Shown here: positions 27,661 to 35,944 of the stretch, piece by piece
Layout of the letters: every line of letters starts with the position of its first letter
Position numbering within the stretch: position 1 is the stretch's first letter
Source: Lachnospiraceae bacterium
GTDB taxonomy: Bacteria > Bacillota > Clostridia > Lachnospirales > Lachnospiraceae
Reading direction: 5' to 3'
Assembly: GCA_016286555.1 (NCBI GenBank)
Contig: JAEETA010000006.1
Location: 48,820-112,819 of the forward strand
Length of the DNA: 64,000 nt
Position numbers and translations under genes: made by a program
The notes under the pieces: generated by a model
Told to the model about the DNA's origin: nothing
The model's database searches: none
The model's input: the letters and a program-made list of their open reading frames with translations, nothing else

Positions 27661-28329
27661 ATGGGATTTGATGTATTGCTGAAAGGAACCAATTTTGCAA
27701 GGCTCCTGGGGGGCCTTGGGGTAGCCATGAAGATCAGCATGATCTCCGTCGCCATCAGCATCCTGCTGGGAGTCCTCCTGGGGAGTCTCATGACCCGGGA
27801 TCTGCCGGTGGTGAAGGCGGTGTCCCGGGGGTATCTGGAGTTCGTCCGGATCATGCCCCAGATGGTGCTGCTATTTCTGGTGTACTTCGGTACCACCAAA
27901 GCCCTGGGGATCAATCTCTCTGCCGAAACCGCATCCATCATCGTGTTCTCCCTCTGGGGAACGGCGGAGATGGCGGACCTGGTGCGGGGCGCCCTCACCG
28001 GGATCCCGGCCATCCAGTATGAGAGCAGCTACGCCCTGGGACTCAGTACCGCCCAGACCTACCTCCATGTGATCCTGCCCCAGATCGTGCGGCGGATGTT
28101 GCCCTTGTCCATCAATCTCATCACCCGCATGATCAAGACCACCAGCCTGGTGATGATGATCGGTATCGTGGAAGTGTTGAAGGTGGGCCAGCAGATCATC
28201 GAGGCAAACCGGAAGGCATCCCCCAACGCGGCCTTCGGGGTTTATGCGACCGTGTTCTTGTTGTATTTTGTGGTTTGCTATCCCATCGGGAGACTGGCGA
28301 AATATCTGGAGAAAAGGTGGGATGTTTGA
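27661..28329 (+). CDS. Polar amino acid ABC transporter permease, subunit 2
   Basis: 222 residues, again with the motif EFVRIMPQMVLLFLVYFG in place of ELFRNTPLLVQ, and the loop ESSYALGLSTAQTYLHVILPQIVRR. ATG 27661 is preceded by TTGGAGCG; the in-frame TTG at 27643 overlaps the previous gene. The two permeases differ clearly, so the membrane part is probably a heterodimer. The stop lies at the edge of a cluster of strong hairpins. Confidence 0.87.
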   Translation: MGFDVLLKGTNFARLLGGLGVAMKISMISVAISILLGVLLGSLMTRDLPVVKAVSRGYLEFVRIMPQMVLLFLVYFGTTKALGINLSAETASIIVFSLWGTAEMADLVRGALTGIPAIQYESSYALGLSTAQTYLHVILPQIVRRMLPLSINLITRMIKTTSLVMMIGIVEVLKVGQQIIEANRKASPNAAFGVYATVFLLYFVVCYPIGRLAKYLEKRWDV

Positions 28330-28423
28330 AAGAAAAGCAAGGACAGCTTTTATTTCAAACGACAGATTTGCCGAGAGGCAAATCTGCGGTTCGTTCGGAG
28401 AAACTGCGTGCGCAGATTTCTCC
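28324..28423. repeat. Three strong intergenic hairpins inside the transporter operon
   Basis: Inverted repeats at 28324-28360 (8-base outer arms plus AAAAGC/GCTTTT), 28363-28386 (CAGATTTGCC with GGCAAATCTG, loop GAGA) and 28397-28423 (GGAGAAACTGCG with CGCAG-A-TTTCTCC). They separate the permeases from the second ATPase gene. No U tract follows, so they may be RNA-processing or stabilising stems, or a REP-like element. Confidence 0.7.
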
Positions 28424-28472
28424 TCACTGACTCTCCATAATGGATAAATGAATTTTGGATGGATAGAATGAT

Positions 28473-29216
28473 ATGAGCGAAGAGATACTGCAGGTCTCGG
28501 GCCTGGTAAAACGATATGAAGATCTGACGGTTCTGGACCGTGTTGACCTCAGTGTCAGAAAAGGAGAAGTGGTGGTCATCGTAGGTCCTTCGGGATGTGG
28601 CAAGAGCACCTTCCTCCGCTGCCTCAACGGTCTGGAAAACATCCAGGAAGGCCGCATTACTCTGGACGGTGAGACCATCGATTCCACCGGCGCGAAGCTG
28701 AATAAAGTCCGGGAGCGCATCGGCATGGTGTTCCAGAGTTACGAGCTCTTTCCCCACAAAACCGTCCTGCAAAATATGACACTTGCGCCGGTAAAGGTCC
28801 GCGGCGTCAGCAAAAAGGACGCGGAAGCGGAAGCCCTGCAGCTCCTGGAGCGGGTAGGACTCCTCTCTAAAAAGGACCAGTATCCCAGTCGCCTCTCCGG
28901 CGGTCAGCGCCAGCGCGTCGCCATCGTCCGTGCCCTCATGATGCACCCGGAAGTCCTCCTCCTGGATGAGATCACCGCAGCCCTGGATCCCGAGATGGTG
29001 CGTGAAGTGCTGGATGTCGTGATCTCTCTAGCCAAGGAAGGCCGTACCATGGTCATCGTCACCCACGAGCTCGCCTTCGCCCGCGCCGTCGCCGACCGCA
29101 TGATCCTCCTGGACGGCGGCAAGATCGTGGAAGAGGGGAGCCCCGAGGAATTCTTCGAGCATCCCAAAACAGAGAGACTCAAGAAGTTCCTGGAGTCCTT
29201 CTCCTATCAGGAATAA
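28473..29216 (+). CDS. Polar amino acid ABC transporter ATPase (GlnQ/TcyC type)
   Basis: 247 residues. Walker [24 protein letters not shown], signature [15 protein letters not shown], Walker [13 protein letters not shown] and [15 protein letters not shown] are typical of the amino acid subfamily. It has no NIL domain, unlike MetN upstream, so it should serve the two polar amino acid permeases. It is separated from them by 143 bases of hairpins and its ribosome site is weak, so its expression may be lower or separately controlled. A strong terminator follows. Confidence 0.9.
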   Translation: MSEEILQVSGLVKRYEDLTVLDRVDLSVRKGEVVVIVGPSGCGKSTFLRCLNGLENIQEGRITLDGETIDSTGAKLNKVRERIGMVFQSYELFPHKTVLQNMTLAPVKVRGVSKKDAEAEALQLLERVGLLSKKDQYPSRLSGGQRQRVAIVRALMMHPEVLLLDEITAALDPEMVREVLDVVISLAKEGRTMVIVTHELAFARAVADRMILLDGGKIVEEGSPEEFFEHPKTERLKKFLESFSYQE

Positions 29217-29256
29217 TGCAAAATCAAACAACATCGATACATCGTATCTTCTCCTT

Positions 29257-29294
29257 AGAAGCGCTCTTGCCGAATGGCAAGGGCGCTTCTTTTT
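29257..29294 (+). terminator. Intrinsic terminator of the transporter operon
   Basis: AAGCGC-T-CTTGCC pairs with GGCAAG-G-GCGCTT around GAAT (29259-29287) and CTTTTTG follows. Confidence 0.9.
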
Positions 29295-29324
29295 GTTGCG
29301 TTAACTCAACGCTTTTTGTTGTGC

Positions 29325-29488
29325 GTACTTTTGCAAAAATGAAAAATTTGCAGTTTTTTCACAGAGAAAGGAACCCTGTTTTTTATTTTCTCAACTGGTC
29401 GAATCCCTGATTTTATGGATTCTTTAGACCTGTTTGTGCTATAGTTGGCTTTAGAAAGTGGGTTATTGTACCCTGTTTGCAAAAGTAC
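29325..29488. repeat. 13-bp perfect inverted repeat around an AT-rich intergenic stretch
   Basis: GTACTTTTGCAAA (29325-29337) and its exact complement TTTGCAAAAGTAC (29476-29488) face each other about 140 bases apart; similarity extends a little further (AAAAAG flank). The enclosed DNA holds no gene. The pair marks the start of the AT-richer accessory stretch and may be termini of a small non-coding element. Confidence 0.6.
29437..29445 (+). promoter_or_regulatory. Candidate extended -10 promoter for the DUF2971-like gene
   Basis: TGCTATAGT (TG-N-TATAGT), 83 bases before the gene start. No convincing -35 box. Confidence 0.4.
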
Positions 29489-29527
29489 ACAAAAAGTAGA
29501 GGAGAAAAAGGAAGGAAAGCATTCGCA

Positions 29528-30295
29528 ATGCAAATAAAGCTGAATACTATAAACGTTGTTGACAATGATAGTTTACTTAATCTCCTTAAGACGAATGGGG
29601 AGTCGCATAATAATTTTAGGTTGTACACCTCTATGGAACGAGCGCTTGGCTTCTTGGTTACGGGACATTTTTATCTTTCAGATGGAAGAAAATGGAATGA
29701 CAAGATAGACCGCGAGAATATGAGAAATAGTGGACTATATTCTGCATGTTTTTCTTGGGCTTCTGAGAGTGTAGCAATGTGGATGTTATACGGTTGTGAA
29801 AAGGGTGCTATGCTCAATTATCCTCCAAACTTAATCAAATATCTTCTAAATACAGAAAGAGTAGAAATTGGGTATTTTTCACCCAAAGGTGTATTTGAGA
29901 GTAAAAAGATATTAGAGAAATCCAAAGAGGAATTTTATATATACATCGCTGATGTTATATATCAAGATCCTCAAAAGAATAATCGAGTAAGGCTAACTTG
30001 GGGAGATGAACATATTACTACTGATATGTCTGTTCTGAATAATTCTGATATTGTTAGCAAAAATTTTGCTTGGTCCTATGAAAGAGAATGCAGATTATCG
30101 GTGAAGCCTGCCCGGGAGATCCTAGAAGAAGCTGATTCTAATGGGTGGGATACCATGCGTATTATTGTTCCGGAGCGTTTTCTTAGTCGGTTAAGAAAAG
30201 GAAGACTTATTCGTTCACCTATTTATGCCGGAGGAACTGACGCTGGTTGCACCAGTGCTCTTGATGGTTGTATTGATTGGGATATATGGAAATAA
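29528..30295 (+). CDS. DUF2971-like protein
   Basis: 255 residues from ATG 29528 (GGAAGG upstream; TTG 29477 rejected). Near residue 80 the segment FSWASESVAMWMLYGCEKGAMLNY matches the DUF2971 pattern in which a Trp/Met pair precedes a Tyr and a Gly-rich turn, and FAWSYERECRL near 185 matches its second conserved block. No signal peptide or membrane helix. DUF2971 proteins occur in accessory and defence-type regions, but their function is unknown. Its low GC content and codon use differ from the sulfur genes upstream and agree with the following surface protein genes, suggesting transfer. Confidence 0.65.
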   Translation: MQIKLNTINVVDNDSLLNLLKTNGESHNNFRLYTSMERALGFLVTGHFYLSDGRKWNDKIDRENMRNSGLYSACFSWASESVAMWMLYGCEKGAMLNYPPNLIKYLLNTERVEIGYFSPKGVFESKKILEKSKEEFYIYIADVIYQDPQKNNRVRLTWGDEHITTDMSVLNNSDIVSKNFAWSYERECRLSVKPAREILEEADSNGWDTMRIIVPERFLSRLRKGRLIRSPIYAGGTDAGCTSALDGCIDWDIWK

Positions 30296-30337
30296 ACAAA
30301 TACGATTTCTGGGATTTTGATTGAAGGAGAGAGTTAA

Positions 30338-32356
30338 ATGAATAAATTCATGAAGATTAACTACATTTTTGTATCTCTTTTGACTGTTCTTTTCTTGATA
30401 CTGTTTTCTGGAGAATTCAGGGCAAAAGCGACTGCTGATACTACGTGGCAGGAAGAATATTCGTACTCTCTTGATGAGAGGGATAATAAGATCGTTTTGA
30501 CTAGATATAATGGGACAAACTCTGAATTGGTGGTTCCAGCGAAAGCTATTATAGGAGGCATGGAGTACAACACGGTTATTACCTCCTACCTTCCTGGTTC
30601 ATTTGTCGGTAATTCTGTCCAGAGTTTTTCTGTAGAACCGGGAGTTTCTGCTTCGTGTCTTGAATTTATGTTTAGAGATAGCCGTGTCGAATCGGTTGAT
30701 CTTTCCAATCTGGATACTGGTTCTGTTACTGATATGTGGGGTATGTTTTATTCCTGTAATAGATTGAGGTCACTTAATCTTGGAAATATTAATACCGGAA
30801 ATGTGGAAATAATGAAGGACATGTTTTGGCAGTGTTCCAGCTTGACAACATTGGATTTGAGTGCTTTAGATACTTCAAGTGTGACTGACATGTCGTATAT
30901 GTTTGATGATTGCAGTGGATTAACTAATCTGAATCTGGGTGGTTGGAATACTGGAAAAGTAAGCAGTTTTTTGGCTATGTTTTATGGTTGCAGTGGATTA
31001 ACTAATCTGAATCTGGGTGGTTGGAATACTGAAAATGTAAACGATATGGGGTATATGTTCAATGGTTGCAATGGATTAACTGATCTGAACCTGGATGGTT
31101 GGGATACGAGAAATGTAGTATCTATGCGACATATGTTTTATAACTGTACAGCTTTAACATCATTAGATTTAAGTGGGTTTAATGCAGTTAATGTGGAAAA
31201 CATGTATGGTATGTTCGAGAATTGTAGTAGTTTGAAATCTTTAGATCTTAGTGGTTTTAATGCAAGAAATGTGGAAGAAATGGGGTACATGTTTTTTTGG
31301 TGTAAACAGTTGCAATTTCTTGACGTGAGTGGAATAGATGCTAATTATTTAGATGATGCAAGTAATTCATTTAGTGGTAACGATAAACTGAATGTTATAT
31401 ATTCTATGAAAAATCTAAAGAAGGAAGTATGGCTTCCCGGGAATGGGGAGTGGTCAGGAACTTGCCTTTGGTATGATCAGCAGGGAAATACCTATACGAA
31501 ATTTCCACAAAACCTTAGTGAGCCCATCGTGTTAAGCAGAACGGGTGATTTCAGCCATATTCTGACGGATCAATTTATTCGTCGCCTTTACAATGTGTTT
31601 TTAAACCGTTCAGCAAGTGCGGATGAGGTGAGCGGATGGTCTGAACAGATCTTAAATGGAACGATTACTGCCGGACAGGCAGCGGCAGGATTTATCTTTA
31701 GCCCCGAGTTCATAAATCGTAATATGTGCAATTCCCACTTCCTGGATTATCTGTATCTGGGTCTCTTTGACAGAGCGGCGGATGATGATGGGAAGAATGG
31801 ATGGACCTATTTGATCGATGAAGGATATTCCAGAGAGATGGTGGTGCAGGGATTCCTTACAAGCCCTGAATTCATGAATCTGTGTGATTCCTATGGTGTG
31901 AATTGTGGTACGGGTCTTGCGAATGTGCCTGCACTGGGGACCATCCAGACGGATCACTGTACTATCGCAGGATGTCCTAATGATGCACCCGTGAAGATTC
32001 TGGTCGTTGGATTGTATGATACTGTCTTCCAGAGAGTGCCTGACCAGGATGAGGTTGATTTCTGGGTAGACATGATGGCTCAACATAGACCGGATGTCAC
32101 TGCAAGAGTCATGGTGAACAGCTTCCTGAACGGAGAGGAGTATTCGAATCTGAACCGCAACAACGGAGATTATATCCGTGATCTTTATCATGCGATCTTC
32201 AACCGTGATGCGGATGAGGGTGGATTCAATGATTGGTTGAATCGTCTTGAGAATCAAGGGTGGACCAGAGAACAGGTGCTCAATGGATTTACCGGTTCGC
32301 CGGAGTTCATTGATCAGTGCCATCATGCGGGGATTGAAATTGGCGGAGAGATTTGA
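30338..32356 (+). CDS. BspA-type leucine-rich surface protein with DUF4214 domains (copy 1)
   Basis: 672 residues, secreted. The signal peptide is residues 1 to about 31. After a beta-rich lead-in (TWQEEYSYSLDERDNKI) come about eight DUF285/BspA repeats (about 105-340) with the pattern LDLSG-x-T-x-NVxxMxxMFxxCSSL. The C-terminal half (about 400-672) carries DUF4214-type modules with RLYNVFLNRSASADEV, FIFSPEFINRN, FLTSPEFMNLC and FLNGEEYSNLN, ending EIGGEI. Such proteins are thought to bind host or matrix components. No LPxTG sorting motif or transmembrane anchor is seen, so attachment is unknown. GGAGAG site before ATG 30338. The C-terminal part is nearly the same as in the next gene. Confidence 0.88.
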   Translation: MNKFMKINYIFVSLLTVLFLILFSGEFRAKATADTTWQEEYSYSLDERDNKIVLTRYNGTNSELVVPAKAIIGGMEYNTVITSYLPGSFVGNSVQSFSVEPGVSASCLEFMFRDSRVESVDLSNLDTGSVTDMWGMFYSCNRLRSLNLGNINTGNVEIMKDMFWQCSSLTTLDLSALDTSSVTDMSYMFDDCSGLTNLNLGGWNTGKVSSFLAMFYGCSGLTNLNLGGWNTENVNDMGYMFNGCNGLTDLNLDGWDTRNVVSMRHMFYNCTALTSLDLSGFNAVNVENMYGMFENCSSLKSLDLSGFNARNVEEMGYMFFWCKQLQFLDVSGIDANYLDDASNSFSGNDKLNVIYSMKNLKKEVWLPGNGEWSGTCLWYDQQGNTYTKFPQNLSEPIVLSRTGDFSHILTDQFIRRLYNVFLNRSASADEVSGWSEQILNGTITAGQAAAGFIFSPEFINRNMCNSHFLDYLYLGLFDRAADDDGKNGWTYLIDEGYSREMVVQGFLTSPEFMNLCDSYGVNCGTGLANVPALGTIQTDHCTIAGCPNDAPVKILVVGLYDTVFQRVPDQDEVDFWVDMMAQHRPDVTARVMVNSFLNGEEYSNLNRNNGDYIRDLYHAIFNRDADEGGFNDWLNRLENQGWTREQVLNGFTGSPEFIDQCHHAGIEIGGEI

Positions 32357-32436
32357 GTTGACATTATGCTCCACTAAAAGAGACGAAAAAATTGTGACAA
32401 CTTGTGAAAGCTGGGAATGAAAGGAACGGAATCGAA

Positions 32437-35316
32437 ATGAAGAAATGTATTCTTGGATTCTTTTTTGTGATATTGATGTCATTTGTGGTGCCGGTAGGCG
32501 CATATCGTGTGCATGCCATTGACGACACTACCTGGCAGGAAGACTATACGTATACCACGAATGAGAATCATGAGATTGTTCTGAGTAAGTATAATGGGAC
32601 GGCTACTAATTTGGTGGTGCCTGCTCAAGCGGTCATTGGAGGGGTTGAATATAGTACAGTCATTGAAGCGGAATACTTGGGCAATGCCGTGCCATTTGTC
32701 AGTGAAACAGTTCGCTCTTTTTCTGTGGAATCCGGTGTGTCTGCCAGAAAACTTGAATTATTGCTTTATGAGTCTAATGTTGAGACAGTTGATTTGTCGA
32801 ACCTGGATACCAGTGAATTGACTTCGATGTTTGGAACGTTTGAATGTGAAAACCTCTCTTCAATTAATGTGGGAAACATTGATACCAGTCATGTGACGAA
32901 TATGTCTGCATTGTTTGCTACGTGTATACATTTTACAACATTTGATTTATCCTGGTTAAACACAGAAAGTGTTACAGATATGTCTTATATGTTCTCTTCA
33001 TGCTTGGGACTGACATCGTTGGATGTGAGTGGTTTAGATACATCGAATGTTACGAATATGTCTAAAATGTTCTATGACTGTAGGGGATTGACGTCTCTGG
33101 ATTTAAGCAACTTTGTTATTGGCCCTAGTACAAGTACAGATAATATTTTTTCTGGGTGTAGCGCTTTGGTCACTATATATTCGGTGCCCAATTTATCTAA
33201 GAGCGTTTCTCTACCCGGAACATGGCAAGATGAATCAGGTAATTCATATACGGAATTGCCTCGAGGAAGAAGTGCTTCCATAGTTTTATCGAGAATTCAC
33301 GAGCATAGTTTTTCCCTTAGAGTAGGAACAGGGAATCAAAGCAATATGTTGTTTGCAAGGTGCAATATGGGTGGTTGTCCACTAAATGGAGAGGATCAGG
33401 TTTTAGTACTTAATCTTCCTTCAAACCTGCAATATGATGGAAGTACAAAGGTGGCGACCTATAACGCTGATTACAATAGGGATGCTTTTGAAAATGTAAG
33501 CATTACTTACTCAAATTCTCTAAGCGGATTAAATGGTGCGCCTAAGGATGTTGGAAGCTACAAAGTAACTCTCCATGCCGAGCCTGTTGACCATTCATCA
33601 GTTTATTATGGTCGTTCTGTTTCTGTTGATTTTGAAATAAAAAAAGCGCCACTCGTTATAAGAGCATCGAACAAAACCATCACATATGGAGAGGATCCTG
33701 CCGATGCTGGAGTTACTTATTCCGGCTTTGCTGCAGGAGAGTCGAGGAATAACCTGGGTGGTTCGTTGACCATCTATAACAGCTACTCCAGGAATGATCC
33801 GGCCGGGAACTATATCCTGATGCCGGCAGGACTTACTTCCAACAATTACGACATCACTTTTATCCCCGGAACGTTGATTGTCCGGCAAAGGGAAGTGGAT
33901 CTTACCTGGTCAAATTCGAACTTTGTTTATAACGGGTTGGGACACAAACCGACTGCTACTGTATCCGGGTTGATCAACGATGATAGCTGCTATGTGAATG
34001 TGACTGGAGAGCAGGTCGATGCGGGAACCTATACCGCAACTGCGGCAAGGCTTTCGAATAACAACTATAAGCTGCCGGCGAATAAGACTTTCAGCTTTGT
34101 GATCGAAAAGGCAAATATCACGGAATCGGAATATGTTCCTCCTACAGTAAAAGAGGGACTCAGTTACAATGGGAATTCCCAGGCGCTAGTCATAAGGGGC
34201 GCTGCCGTGGGCGGAACCATGAAGTATGCCCTGGGAAATGCGATGGGACCTACCGGCAGTTACAGTACGACGCCGCCTACCGGAACGAATGCCGGAACCT
34301 ATTATGTCTGGTACAAGGTCTTTGGGGATAATAACCACAATGATACGATTGCAAGAATGGTCAGCGTGACAATTGCGGATGGAACTCCGGATCCTTCGCC
34401 AAATCCGACACCGGACCCGACACCTGATCCTACACCCGATCCAACTCCTGATCCTACGCCCGATCCGACGCCTACTCCTGATCCTACTCCGGATCCGGAT
34501 GATGACTGGATCGATGACGGTACAGTTAGAAGCTTTGTGACCCGTTTGTATCATGTTTTCCTGGATCGTACTCCCGATGAGGAAGAGGTAGATGCATGGA
34601 CGGCACTGATCACTTCCGGGCAGAAGACTGCGGGTGAGGTGGCTGCAGGATTTATCTTCAGTCCTGAGTTTATTGACCGGAATATGTGTAATTCCCACTT
34701 CCTGGATTACCTCTACCTGGGGCTCTTTAACAGGGCTGCGGATGAGGGCGGAAAGAACGGATGGACTTTCCTCATTGATGAGGGCTACTCCAGAGAGATG
34801 GTGGCACAGGGATTCCTGACCAGTCCTGAGTTCTTTAATTTGTGCGAAGCGTATGAGGTGAACCCCGGAACGGGGCTGGCAAACGTGCCTGCACTGGGTA
34901 CCATCCAGACGGATCACTGTACTATCGCAGGATGCCCGAATGATGCACCGGTGAAGATTCTGGTTGTTGGACTGTATGATACCGTCTTCCAGAGAGTACC
35001 TGAACAGGAGGAAGTGGATTTCTGGGTAGGACTGATGGCGCAGCACAGACCGGATGTCACTGCAAGAGTCATGGTCAACAGCTTCCTGAACGGAGAGGAG
35101 TACTCGAATCTGAACCGTAATAATGGAGAGTATATCCGTGATCTGTATCATGCGATTTTCAATCGTGATGCGGATGAAGGTGGTTTTAATGACTGGCTGA
35201 ACCGCCTGGAGAACGAAGGATGGACAAGAGAGCGGGTGCTCAACGGATTCACCGGTTCTCCTGAATTTATTGATCAGTGCCACCATGCAGGGATTGAGAT
35301 CGGAGGAGAGATCTGA
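32437..35316 (+). CDS. BspA-type surface protein with MBG-like and DUF4214 domains (copy 2)
   Basis: 959 residues from ATG 32437. Signal peptide (about 1-27), then a lead-in homologous to copy 1 (TTWQEDYTYTTNENHEI), about four BspA repeats (about 110-235), a region with a possible Cys pair, MBG-type Ig-like modules (about 410-560: KAPLVIRASNKTITYGEDPADAG; NYDITFIPGTLIVRQREVDLTW) and a further beta module. A Pro-Thr-Asp repeat linker (about 650-687) leads to C-terminal DUF4214 modules that closely match copy 1. It looks like copy 1 with fewer leucine-rich repeats and inserted modules. No cell-wall anchor is evident. Confidence 0.88.
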   Translation: MKKCILGFFFVILMSFVVPVGAYRVHAIDDTTWQEDYTYTTNENHEIVLSKYNGTATNLVVPAQAVIGGVEYSTVIEAEYLGNAVPFVSETVRSFSVESGVSARKLELLLYESNVETVDLSNLDTSELTSMFGTFECENLSSINVGNIDTSHVTNMSALFATCIHFTTFDLSWLNTESVTDMSYMFSSCLGLTSLDVSGLDTSNVTNMSKMFYDCRGLTSLDLSNFVIGPSTSTDNIFSGCSALVTIYSVPNLSKSVSLPGTWQDESGNSYTELPRGRSASIVLSRIHEHSFSLRVGTGNQSNMLFARCNMGGCPLNGEDQVLVLNLPSNLQYDGSTKVATYNADYNRDAFENVSITYSNSLSGLNGAPKDVGSYKVTLHAEPVDHSSVYYGRSVSVDFEIKKAPLVIRASNKTITYGEDPADAGVTYSGFAAGESRNNLGGSLTIYNSYSRNDPAGNYILMPAGLTSNNYDITFIPGTLIVRQREVDLTWSNSNFVYNGLGHKPTATVSGLINDDSCYVNVTGEQVDAGTYTATAARLSNNNYKLPANKTFSFVIEKANITESEYVPPTVKEGLSYNGNSQALVIRGAAVGGTMKYALGNAMGPTGSYSTTPPTGTNAGTYYVWYKVFGDNNHNDTIARMVSVTIADGTPDPSPNPTPDPTPDPTPDPTPDPTPDPTPTPDPTPDPDDDWIDDGTVRSFVTRLYHVFLDRTPDEEEVDAWTALITSGQKTAGEVAAGFIFSPEFIDRNMCNSHFLDYLYLGLFNRAADEGGKNGWTFLIDEGYSREMVAQGFLTSPEFFNLCEAYEVNPGTGLANVPALGTIQTDHCTIAGCPNDAPVKILVVGLYDTVFQRVPEQEEVDFWVGLMAQHRPDVTARVMVNSFLNGEEYSNLNRNNGEYIRDLYHAIFNRDADEGGFNDWLNRLENEGWTRERVLNGFTGSPEFIDQCHHAGIEIGGEI
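34389..34500 (+). repeat. Pro-Thr-Asp linker repeat
   Basis: Degenerate 12-base units coding for PDPT repeated about nine times, with a few irregular units. It is a flexible spacer between the Ig-like modules and the DUF4214 modules of copy 2. Confidence 0.8.
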
Positions 35317-35355
35317 ACTGCGATGGGTACGCCCGCAGAAGGCAGGAAATCAGTG

Positions 35356-35384
35356 TTGACGTTTACCTGCATCCGCTGTATGAT
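35356..35384 (+). promoter_or_regulatory. Promoter of the candidate antitoxin RNA
   Basis: TTGACG (35356-35361), 17 bases, TATGAT (35379-35384). It drives transcription toward the 3' end of the toxin gene on the other strand. The 19 bases ending in this -35 box are repeated exactly at 36997-37015. Confidence 0.65.
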
Positions 35385-35390
35385 TTAATC

Positions 35391-35490
35391 ACAAAAGAGG
35401 TGTTGCCGTAGTTCACGGTTACCCCTCCACTAGGTTTTTAGTTTGAAATAACCGCAAACCTTTTGCGTGGGGGTGCGGTTATTTCCTTTT
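35391..35490 (+). ncRNA. Candidate type I antitoxin RNA (RatA-like arrangement)
   Basis: A transcript from the promoter above would run about 95 bases and end at the perfect 12-bp hairpin 35445-35485, overlapping the stop codon and 3' end of the convergent toxin gene. This matches the layout of TxpA/RatA-type loci. The RNA itself is inferred, not seen. Confidence 0.5.
35445..35490. terminator. Bidirectional terminator between toxin and antitoxin RNA
   Basis: GAAATAACCGCA pairs perfectly with TGCGGTTATTTC (35445-35485); CTTTT follows on the plus strand and CAAACTAAAAA on the minus strand. Confidence 0.75.
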
Positions 35491-35577
35491 ATGCCTGCTT
35501 CCGAGCAGATATCCGAATTCAAATACTGCGATCGAAAAAGAAAGCAACGTCATCATTTCGAATACCGTCATTGGCAT
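35479..35577 (-). CDS. Small holin-like type I toxin (32 aa)
   Basis: The peptide begins MPMTVFEMMTLLSFSIAVFE and ends with the basic tail GSRHKRK. The MTVFE start, a single hydrophobic helix and a charged tail are the pattern of the Firmicutes putative holin-like toxin (Hol_Tox, TxpA-like) family. AAGGAAGGAGGGG lies directly upstream of the ATG. The 5' leader has CCCTCC copies that can pair with this ribosome site, and a CGGAGGG copy that can compete, as is common in type I toxin mRNAs. A longer in-frame start upstream (35775) is not credible. Expected to damage the membrane when unchecked. Confidence 0.75.
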   Translation of the reverse strand: MPMTVFEMMTLLSFSIAVFEFGYLLGSRHKRK

Positions 35578-35685
35578 CCCCTCCTTCCTTTTAGTCGGAG
35601 GGCGAATAAAAGTACTACCCTCCGCGAACCGGAGGGGCAACCGCATACCGTTAGCAACACCTCTGCAGGAAAGCCCTGCGAAATC

Positions 35686-35714
35686 AGTATAGAGGAATGC
35701 TGGTAGTGGTGCAA
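35686..35714 (-). promoter_or_regulatory. Promoter of the toxin mRNA
   Basis: On the minus strand TTGCAC (35714-35709), 17 bases, TATACT (35691-35686). It would give a leader of about 100 bases with alternative pairings of the ribosome site. Confidence 0.6.
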
Positions 35715-35781
35715 GAAAAATATGAACAAATGTTCGATGCCAATTTTTGGTAGATTTGCAGTAACCAAAGCTCATCTATGT

Positions 35782-35817
35782 GCAACCTGTGCAGATTTCT
35801 GCACAGGTTGCTTTTTT
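35782..35817 (+). terminator. Intrinsic terminator with 13-bp perfect stem
   Basis: GCAACCTGTGCAG and CTGCACAGGTTGC pair around ATTT, then TTTTTT. It isolates the following gene from the toxin-antitoxin locus. A covarying relative is at 38610. Confidence 0.85.
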
Positions 35818-35880
35818 GGTTTAGGTACTTTTGGGAGTCCTTGAATCTGAACGCTTCACTCTTTTGAGGCATGGATCAAA

Positions 35881-35909
35881 TTGTATTGCCGTCGCTTCTT
35901 TGCTATTAT
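35881..35909 (+). promoter_or_regulatory. Candidate promoter for the unknown basic protein gene
   Basis: TTGTAT (35881-35886), 17 bases, TATTAT (35904-35909), 36 bases before the start codon. Confidence 0.45.
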
Positions 35910-35944
35910 TCTGGTATCAGGAGTCCTCAAAGAGGAGGCAGATT

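Noticed and set aside
29325..29488. Insertion sequence termini
   Set aside because: The inverted repeat encloses only about 140 bases with no transposase and I see no flanking target duplication, so I list it only as a repeat.
34389..34500. CRISPR-like or minisatellite repeats
   Set aside because: The short repeated units are in frame and code for PDPT, a protein linker; there are no spacers.
35578..35775. Longer start for the holin-like toxin on the minus strand
   Set aside because: The extension would include the promoter and leader structures; family members are about 30-40 residues and begin at MTVFE.
35831..35944. Longer start for the unknown basic protein
   Set aside because: The extension covers the promoter-like region, and ATG 35945 has GAGGAGG upstream.
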